Source: Candidatus Nomurabacteria bacterium (GTDB taxonomy: Bacteria; Patescibacteriota; Saccharimonadia; Saccharimonadales; Saccharimonadaceae). From it: a stretch of 16,038 nt of DNA. A program made the position numbers and the translations under genes. The DNA lies in the NCBI GenBank assembly GCA_031287975.1, contig JAITSF010000043.1, positions 1-16,038 of the forward strand. The letters run 5' to 3'. The notes under the pieces are model-generated. The model was not told where the DNA came from, did no database searches, and was given only the letters and a program-made list of their open reading frames with translations. Positions within the stretch are counted from its first letter, which is position 1, and every line of letters starts with the position of its first letter. This document shows, one piece after another, positions 12,470 through 16,038 of this stretch.

Positions 12470-12978
12470 TATTTACTCCTTATTACTATACTCAGATTGC
12501 GTCCGGCCATCTGAGGTTTCTGCTCAACTATCACAGTATCTCCAAAAAGTTCCAATATTCGGTTCATAAGCTCGCGACCGACTTCCTGATGAGCCATCTC
12601 GCGTCCCCTAAAAATCACTAAGATCTTGACTTTATCGCCTCTCGACAGAAACTCGCGGATTTTGCGAAGTTTAATCTCAAGGTCGTTTTGCCCAATTTTT
12701 AAGCCTAACCGCATTTGCTTAATCTCGCTGGTTTTGGCGCTCTTTTTATTGCGCTGCTGCTCCTTCATCTTTTGATACTGGTATTTATTCCAGTCGATAA
12801 TTTTTACAACAGGCGGCTCCGCACTTGACGAAATTTCAACAAGGTCCAATCCGGCATCTTCTGCGGCGCGGAGGGCGTTTTCTCGGCTCATTATGCCAAG
12901 CTGTTCGCCGCTTTCGTCAACTACCCGCACTTCAGAAGCTTGAATCTGACCATTGATGCGAACCGATTTATTGACTAT
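12469..12978 (-). CDS. infC: Translation initiation factor IF-3, probable AUA start
   Basis: IF-3 binds the 30S subunit, keeps subunits apart and rejects wrong start codons. The protein has the N domain (RINGQIQASEVRVVDESGEQ), the linker rich in Lys/Gln (YQYQKMKEQQRNKK) and the C domain (IKQMRLGLKIG, FRGREMAHQEVG, KPQMAGRNLSIVIR). The conserved RINxQI motif lies upstream of the first usual start codon in frame (GTG at 12930). Between that GTG and the upstream in-frame stop (13026-13024) there is no ATG, GTG or TTG. AAGGAG at 12992-12987 is 8 bases before ATA (12978-12976), giving 169 residues beginning with initiator-VNKSVRINGQI. IF-3 genes are known to use rare starts (AUU in E. coli) for autoregulation, so AUA is the best choice; AUC at 12957 is less well placed. 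Confidence 0.9.
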   Translation of the reverse strand: MVNKSVRINGQIQASEVRVVDESGEQLGIMSRENALRAAEDAGLDLVEISSSAEPPVVKIIDWNKYQYQKMKEQQRNKKSAKTSEIKQMRLGLKIGQNDLEIKLRKIREFLSRGDKVKILVIFRGREMAHQEVGRELMNRILELFGDTVIVEQKPQMAGRNLSIVIRSK

Positions 12979-13007
12979 CTCGAATGCTCCTTGATAGTGG
13001 TTAATTG

Positions 13008-13030
13008 ATATTACTGAGTAATATTATCAC
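13008..13030 (-). promoter_or_regulatory. infC operon promoter overlapping a perfect palindrome
   Basis: On the minus strand TGTGATAAT supplies an extended -10 (GATAAT at 13028-13023). The perfect 17-base palindrome ATATTACT-C-AGTAATAT (13024-13008) begins on its last two bases and is centred on the expected transcript start (about 13016). It is placed like an operator at the transcript start; only half of it would be transcribed, so an RNA hairpin is unlikely. Confidence 0.5.
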
Positions 13031-13055
13031 ATTTTGCAGTGTCAAACAAGTGTTT

Positions 13056-14555
13056 TTACGAACTGCGATATTGTAAGGCCTCGCTGATTTCGTTCTCGGT
13101 AACTTGGTCGCTTTTGTTCAGATCAGCAATAGTGCGGGCGACTTTGATAATTTTGAAATAACTGCGAGCGGACAGTTTGAGTTTTTCCGAAGCTGTGGCG
13201 AGGAGAGTTTTGGCAGTTGGTGTTAAATTTGCTTTGGCGATGATCGATTTGTTGTCGAGTAGTGAATTAGTCTTACCATTGTTGCGCTCGACTTGCCGCT
13301 GTCGGGCTTGCTCGATTTGACTTTTGATCTGGGACTCTTGGCTGTTTTGTTCGGAAGCGGCTTTTAATAGTTCGTCTTGCGGCACGCGCGATACTTCGAC
13401 AATCATATCAATTCGGTCGAGCAGCGGACCGGAAACACGCTTTTGGTAGGCTAAAATTTGAATCTGAGAACACTCACATTCGCGGGTTTCGTCTCCGTAG
13501 AAACCGCACGGACAAGGGTTCTTGGTAGCGATCAACATAAAATTCGCCGGATATGTCACGCGACCGGCCGCTCTGCTGACGTGGATTTCGCGGTCTTCCA
13601 GAGGTTGACGCAGCGCTTCGAGTGATTGGCGTGGATATTCCGGTATCTCATCAAGAAACAGCACGCCGTTATGTGCCAGCGAGACTTCCCCAGGTTGAGC
13701 TTTAGAGCCGCCACCCACCAGTGCTACAAATGAGGCGGTATGGTGTGGGCTACGAAAAGGCCGCTCCGATACAATTTCTTCAGTCTGTCCGCTAAGGCTG
13801 TGAATTTTAGTGATTTCGAAAAGTTCGCTGTAAGTCGGAGCAGGCAACAGGTTGCGCAAGGCTTTAGCGAGCATGGTTTTGCCAGCGCCCGGCGGGCCGG
13901 TAAACAAGATATTGTGATGTCCAGCAGCAGCGATAATAAGTGCTCGTTTGGCGGTCGCTTGACCTTTAATATCGTCGATACTGGGCGACGAAGGCTTGCT
14001 AGCAGCGTTTGTCAGGTTTGGCGACGGAGTTGACTCGATGGTTTTTTCTCCGACGAGGTGGAGAACAGTGTCGAGTAGAGTTTCAACACCTATAACGGTA
14101 ATATTTTTAACCAGCGCCGCTTGAACGGCGTTTTTCTCCGGAACAATGACGGTTTTTAGACCGTTTTTCTTGGCGGTTTCAACAATCGACAGAACCCCGC
14201 GAATCGGTTTAAGCCGACCATCGAGCGACAGCTCGCCAGCGAACAAAGTGTTTTCGACAGAGTGTGCTGGAATATTACCCGATAATACCAACAATCCGAC
14301 GGCAATCGGCAGGTCAAAGTGAGTACCCTCTTTTGGTAGGTTAGCTGGTGCGAGATTGATTGTAACGTGGCCTTTGGGGAACTGTAATGATGAGTTTGCT
14401 ATAGCTCCGCGGACTCTCTCGGTCGATTCTTTGACGGATTTGTCGGCCAAGCCGACAATTGTGAAGCGGGTAAGGCCGTTATTTTTGTCGCATTCGACTT
14501 CAACCAAACCACCATCGTAGCCAATATTTACGGCTGAAAAAATTCTCGCAATCAT
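13056..14555 (-). CDS. comM: ComM/YifB AAA+ helicase of natural transformation
   Basis: The product is 499 residues, the normal family length. Residues 1-170 hold the YifB N-terminal domain (MIARIFSAVNIGYDG, then VTINLAPANLPKEG and FAGELSLDG). The Mg-chelatase-like AAA+ core follows: Walker A GPPGAGKT (220-227), Walker B GVLFLDE (297-303), a cysteine cluster ATKNPCPCG...CEC (343-362) and GPLLDRIDM (376-384). The C-terminal lid domain ends at about 499. ComM promotes branch migration when incoming DNA recombines with the chromosome. The frame is open to 14690, but the extra 45 residues are hydrophobic and unlike the family. The ATG at 14555 is 7 bases after a TATAAT box and matches the family start. 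It implies a competence pathway elsewhere in the genome. Confidence 0.93.
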   Translation of the reverse strand: MIARIFSAVNIGYDGGLVEVECDKNNGLTRFTIVGLADKSVKESTERVRGAIANSSLQFPKGHVTINLAPANLPKEGTHFDLPIAVGLLVLSGNIPAHSVENTLFAGELSLDGRLKPIRGVLSIVETAKKNGLKTVIVPEKNAVQAALVKNITVIGVETLLDTVLHLVGEKTIESTPSPNLTNAASKPSSPSIDDIKGQATAKRALIIAAAGHHNILFTGPPGAGKTMLAKALRNLLPAPTYSELFEITKIHSLSGQTEEIVSERPFRSPHHTASFVALVGGGSKAQPGEVSLAHNGVLFLDEIPEYPRQSLEALRQPLEDREIHVSRAAGRVTYPANFMLIATKNPCPCGFYGDETRECECSQIQILAYQKRVSGPLLDRIDMIVEVSRVPQDELLKAASEQNSQESQIKSQIEQARQRQVERNNGKTNSLLDNKSIIAKANLTPTAKTLLATASEKLKLSARSYFKIIKVARTIADLNKSDQVTENEISEALQYRSS

Positions 14556-14562
14556 AAACGAT

Positions 14563-14591
14563 ATTATACACAAAACACAAAAATTTAACAA
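14563..14591 (-). promoter_or_regulatory. comM promoter, leaderless spacing
   Basis: TTGTTA (14591-14586), a 17-base spacer and TATAAT (14568-14563), preceded by TGTG. The ATG follows after 7 bases with no room for a Shine-Dalgarno. The -35 hexamer is identical to that of rnpB. Confidence 0.6.
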
Positions 14592-14677
14592 ATGAACAAC
14601 AAAAATATATATAAAAATTGAACAAAATAACACTAAAGTTTTCCACATTTTTGTGTAGATAATATAGTAAAAAGATG

Positions 14678-14706
14678 TTGACATAAGCATTTTTTTAATC
14701 TATACT
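14678..14706 (+). promoter_or_regulatory. Near-consensus promoter of small RNA candidate B
   Basis: TTGACA (14678-14683), exactly 17 bases, TATACT (14701-14706). This is the best-matching sigma70-type promoter in the window, and it points into a region with no reading frame. Expected start is about 14713. Confidence 0.7.
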
Positions 14707-14712
14707 CTCTGT

Positions 14713-14830
14713 AGACTATTGAATAATAAAATTATTCAATAGGCTGACACCAAAAAAGAACACAACAAATTAGGCAGAGTCAAAATAACTCGCCCTGAGA
14801 CGGCCGTTACTCGCAGACGGCCGCTCTTTT
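14713..14830 (+). ncRNA. Unassigned small RNA (candidate B) with three hairpins
   Basis: About 118 nucleotides between its own promoter and terminator. Hairpin 1 is a perfect 12-bp stem, CTATTGAATAAT (14716-14727) with ATTATTCAATAG (14731-14742) and an AAA loop, starting within 3 bases of the transcript start. An A-rich single-stranded stretch (14748-14770) follows. Hairpin 2 is GGC(A)GAGT (14773-14780) with ACTCGCC (14788-14794). Hairpin 3 is the terminator. No ATG or GTG is present in the transcript, so it is non-coding. It lies between divergent comM and the 3' end of ssrA and runs tail-to-tail with ssrA. I do not recognise a family. The A-rich linker between stable stems would suit base pairing with targets, but this is inference. 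Confidence 0.65.
14797..14830 (+). terminator. Terminator of small RNA candidate B
   Basis: GAG-(A)-CGGCCG (14797-14806), an 11-base loop and CGGCCG-CTC (14818-14826) form a 9-bp GC-rich stem with one bulged A, followed at once by TTTT (14827-14830). Confidence 0.7.
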
Positions 14831-14831
14831 G

Positions 14832-14858
14832 CATTAAAAATGAGCCGTAAATGGCTCA
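14832..14858 (-). terminator. Terminator of tmRNA
   Basis: On the minus strand TGAGCC-ATTTAC-GGCTCA is followed by TTTTTAATG. It begins 10 bases after the CCA end of the tmRNA. Confidence 0.8.
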
Positions 14859-14868
14859 ATAAAAAATC

Positions 14869-15251
14869 TGGTGGAGCTGGCGGGTACTGCCCCCGCGTCC
14901 AAACGACAATAAATTGATTATCTACGAAGCCTAGTTAATTTTTAAATACTCGGATTGTTACGAAAACAAACAAAAATCACAACCAAGCTCATTTTTTAAA
15001 ATTTAACATTGCTTAGAAAAATAAGAAACACACAATGCGACCAACATGATTATAACGCTTATATTTTGTATGTTGGCTCGAAAATATAAACGGTCGCCGA
15101 AATTAAGCAGCGACTAGCGCAAAAGTCGGGAAAGCAAAAATGCTTCGGACTGTTGCTAAAACGTTAGATTTTACATCTAAATGACTTAACGTTGTCAACG
15201 GCTCGCCAATCAATCTATTAAGTTTCGTCTGTCGAAAGCTGTATCAGCCCC
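14869..15251 (-). ncRNA. ssrA: tmRNA (transfer-messenger RNA)
   Basis: 383 nucleotides on the minus strand. The RNA frees ribosomes stalled on broken messages and adds a degradation tag. The 5' end GGGGCTGATACAGCTTTCGA and the 3' end CCGCCAGCTCCACCA form the alanine-type tRNA-like domain; GGGGCTG pairs with CAGCTCC (one G-U) and CCA is encoded. The 5' half continues GACAGACGAAACTTAATAG, as in other bacterial tmRNAs. The resume codon GCA follows the conserved TTTTA, and the tag frame ends in TAA at 15105-15103. The region after the tag is AT-rich and contains several pseudoknot-like pairings. It is a one-piece tmRNA, not permuted. The promoter and terminator are both visible. Confidence 0.96.
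15103..15156 (-). other. tmRNA tag-peptide reading frame (inside ssrA)
   Basis: Starting at the GCA after GTTTTA, the frame reads ATVRSIFAFPTFALVAA and stops at TAA. The tag is 17 encoded residues, plus the alanine carried by the tmRNA. The ALVAA end is the hydrophobic degron expected for ClpXP-type proteases. The middle part (IFAFPTF) is aromatic and unlike the acidic AANDENYALAA of E. coli. Confidence 0.75.
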
Positions 15252-15264
15252 ACAGTCTATAAGT

Positions 15265-15293
15265 ATTATAGCAAAAAATTTTACGTTTGTCTA
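15265..15293 (-). promoter_or_regulatory. ssrA promoter
   Basis: TAGACA (15293-15288), a 17-base spacer and TATAAT (15270-15265). The mature 5' end (15251) is 13 bases past the -10, so a leader of about 7 bases is left for RNase P to remove. Confidence 0.6.
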
Positions 15294-15333
15294 TAGTAAA
15301 ATGAAAAAATTTCGGGAGGGCGGTCAATTCCGA

Positions 15334-15431
15334 TGTAAAAATTACAACAAAATTCTAAAAATGATAAATAATAGTATAACAGAGTAAAAATCCACGGTTT
15401 TTTAATTATGTTGTAAAAAAAACAACAAAAT
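15334..15431 (+). repeat. Direct repeat pair, 20 bases, 18 identical
   Basis: TGTAAAAATTACAACAAAAT (15334-15353) recurs at 15412-15431 with two changes (TT to AA), 78 bases apart. The second copy also makes a small GTTGT/ACAAC stem. Both lie in the AT-rich gap between the ssrA promoter and the promoter of RNA candidate C. Role unknown; it could be a pair of protein binding sites. Confidence 0.4.
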
Positions 15432-15444
15432 ACCGAATAAATTA

Positions 15445-15473
15445 TTGACACAAGCGTTTAATAATGATAAAGT
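15445..15473 (+). promoter_or_regulatory. Promoter of structured RNA candidate C
   Basis: Consensus TTGACA (15445-15450), 17 bases, TAAAGT (15468-15473). The expected start at about 15480 coincides with the first base of a 12-bp hairpin. Confidence 0.5.
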
Positions 15474-15479
15474 GAAGAT

Positions 15480-15800
15480 AAGTTTTTATAAAACAAACAT
15501 ACAAGTTAAATTATAAAAACTTGCACCTTCTAGCACTGACCAACATTTGAATCAGAACCGACGTTATGGCGGAATGATTGTTGAGCTTGGCTCCAAAATT
15601 TCTGCAATATCGTCAAACTGGTTCAAATGCGCGTTGAGCCACTGTTTCTTCCGATACGCTCCGCGGTATGCTCCTTTTTGGAGTGGTCAGTAGGCCCAAG
15701 TGCCATAAATCTGACTCGCGCCCTTTTAGTAATTAATCAAGTGGCGGATGAGCATGTCGCAAGACTTCATGATTGTTTTGGCACTTTGGGCCAACTTTTT
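15480..15800 (+). ncRNA. Unassigned large structured RNA (candidate C)
   Basis: About 320 nucleotides with a dense set of long-range helices. A 5' hairpin pairs AAGTTTTTATAA (15480-15491) with TTATAAAAACTT (15511-15522). P1 is ACTGACC (15535-15541) with GGTCAGT (15685-15691). Inside it, P2 pairs CATTTGAATCAG (15544-15555) with CTGGTTCAAATG (15618-15629), 12 bp with one U-G. GCGT/ACGC (15631/15656) and GCTCC-TTTTT-GGAGT (15670-15684) follow. P6 pairs GGCCCAAGTGCC (15693-15704) with GGCACTTTGGGCC (15780-15792), one bulge, and is followed by TTTTT (15796-15800). Within P6, CATGTC-GCAA-GAC...ATG has a GNRA loop. The G-U pairs and GNRA loop only work on the plus strand. Overlapping reading frames have no supporting features. 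Family not recognised. Confidence 0.55.
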
Positions 15801-15818
15801 AAACCGTCAAAAAAATGC

Positions 15819-15827
15819 TATGATAAT
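15819..15827 (+). promoter_or_regulatory. -10 box TATGATAAT of the terminal membrane protein gene
   Basis: TATGAT (15819-15824), overlapping GATAAT (15822-15827), lies 7 bases before the ATG at 15832, and no Shine-Dalgarno is present. It is separate from the candidate C promoter, so the gene is probably leaderless. Confidence 0.45.
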
Positions 15828-15831
15828 GTTT

Positions 15832-16038
15832 ATGAATTTTATTAAATCGCCGAAGTTCGCTTTGTTCCTGACGTTGGTATCTGTCGCAACGTTGGCAGTG
15901 TTGTTTATCGCGACCGACCCGCAAAGTGCCAGATTATCAGGAGTATTGGTCGCGATCGTGGCTTTGTACGGAGTCTTTTGGGGTGTTTTCTTGCTTGTAA
16001 GTGAACTACTTTTTTATAAAACACTCAAAAACCGGAGG
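15832..16038 (+). CDS. Small membrane protein, 3' end cut by the window
   Basis: The first 69 residues are visible, starting MNFIKSPKFALFLTLVSVAT. Two TM segments are clear: about residues 8-27 (FALFLTLVSVATLAVLFIAT) and 35-60 (LSGVLVAIVALYGVFWGVFL and beyond), followed by a basic stretch (YKTLKNRR). A short polar loop (DPQSARLSG) joins them, so both ends are probably cytoplasmic. The family is not recognised; the frame is still open at the last base. The start is chosen from the -10 box 7 bases upstream. It follows structured RNA candidate C by about 30 bases. Confidence 0.6.
   Translation, partial: MNFIKSPKFALFLTLVSVATLAVLFIATDPQSARLSGVLVAIVALYGVFWGVFLLVSELLFYKTLKNRR

Noticed and set aside
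14639..14662. DnaA-box-like TTTTCCACA and TGTAGATAA in AT-rich DNA; another TGTGGAAAA near 5603
   Set aside because: Only isolated boxes, no cluster, and no dnaA, dnaN or rpmH nearby. Not enough for an origin.
14556..14690. N-terminal extension of comM by 45 residues
   Set aside because: The extra residues are hydrophobic and AT-driven. The family start MIARIFSA is at 14555, directly behind a consensus TATAAT promoter.
15301..15387. 28-residue basic ORF (MKKFREGG...)
   Set aside because: No Shine-Dalgarno, unsuitable -10 spacing, one of the direct repeats lies inside it, and no recognisable family.
15655..15685. T-box-like ACCGCGG on the minus strand
   Set aside because: The rest of the T-box consensus is missing and the strand leads to tmRNA rather than an aminoacyl or amino-acid gene.
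15627..15845. 72-residue open frame on the plus strand
   Set aside because: No family features or Shine-Dalgarno; it runs through the paired helices of RNA candidate C and overlaps the start of the membrane protein gene.
1..16038. CRISPR arrays, insertion sequences and rRNA genes
   Set aside because: No regularly spaced repeats, transposase motifs or rRNA signatures were found on either strand.

Overview
The window looks like a chromosomal segment of a Saccharibacteria (TM7 / Patescibacteria) genome. The evidence is a FISUMP-type surface protein with the CWMQENL and CPKGWRLP signatures, a threonyl-tRNA synthetase without a TGS domain, a shortened MiaA, a catalytically degenerate metallo-beta-lactamase-fold protein, very compact intergenic regions and many apparently leaderless genes. 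All 18 complete reading frames end in TAA or TAG and none in TGA. The species assignment is inference from family features; no 16S gene is present.

Layout. Positions 1-2700 are an accessory region: the 3' end of a FISUMP surface protein, a short RhuM-like DNA-binding protein, an unrecognised AT-rich zinc-ribbon protein, a nested inverted-repeat element (2036-2172) and a probable remnant of another surface-protein gene. Positions 2733-5309 hold a tight three-gene cluster: a P-loop kinase-like protein, a small membrane protein and a processive family 2 glycosyltransferase. On the minus strand, 5330-5815 carries an unassigned structured RNA gene and tRNA-Val(GAC). Positions 5917-9616 run thrS, miaA (overlapping), a winged-helix/nucleotidyltransferase protein and an MBL-fold protein. 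They end at a terminator shared with convergent rpmB (9646-9834).

A site-2 protease (9932-10573) and a Nudix-RNase HI fusion (10727-11569) follow, the latter preceded by a hairpin-rich stretch. On the minus strand come the RNase P RNA (11573-11914), the infC-rpmI-rplT translation operon (11930-12978) and comM/yifB (13056-14555). The last third is RNA-rich: a small RNA with its own promoter and terminator (14713-14830, plus), tmRNA (14869-15251, minus), a large structured RNA candidate (15480-15800, plus), and the start of a small membrane protein cut by the window end.

Functionally the core is translation and RNA metabolism (tRNA-Val, ThrRS, MiaA, L28, IF-3, L35, L20, RNase P, tmRNA, RNase HI), with an envelope polysaccharide cluster and one natural-transformation gene (comM). 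The most unusual points are three structured RNA candidates that I cannot assign to a family, an infC gene that appears to start at AUA, a Nudix-RNase H fusion whose Nudix box has lost its glutamates, and a recurring -10 box placed 6-8 bases before start codons with no Shine-Dalgarno sequence. That spacing is calibrated in this window by the RNase P RNA promoter.
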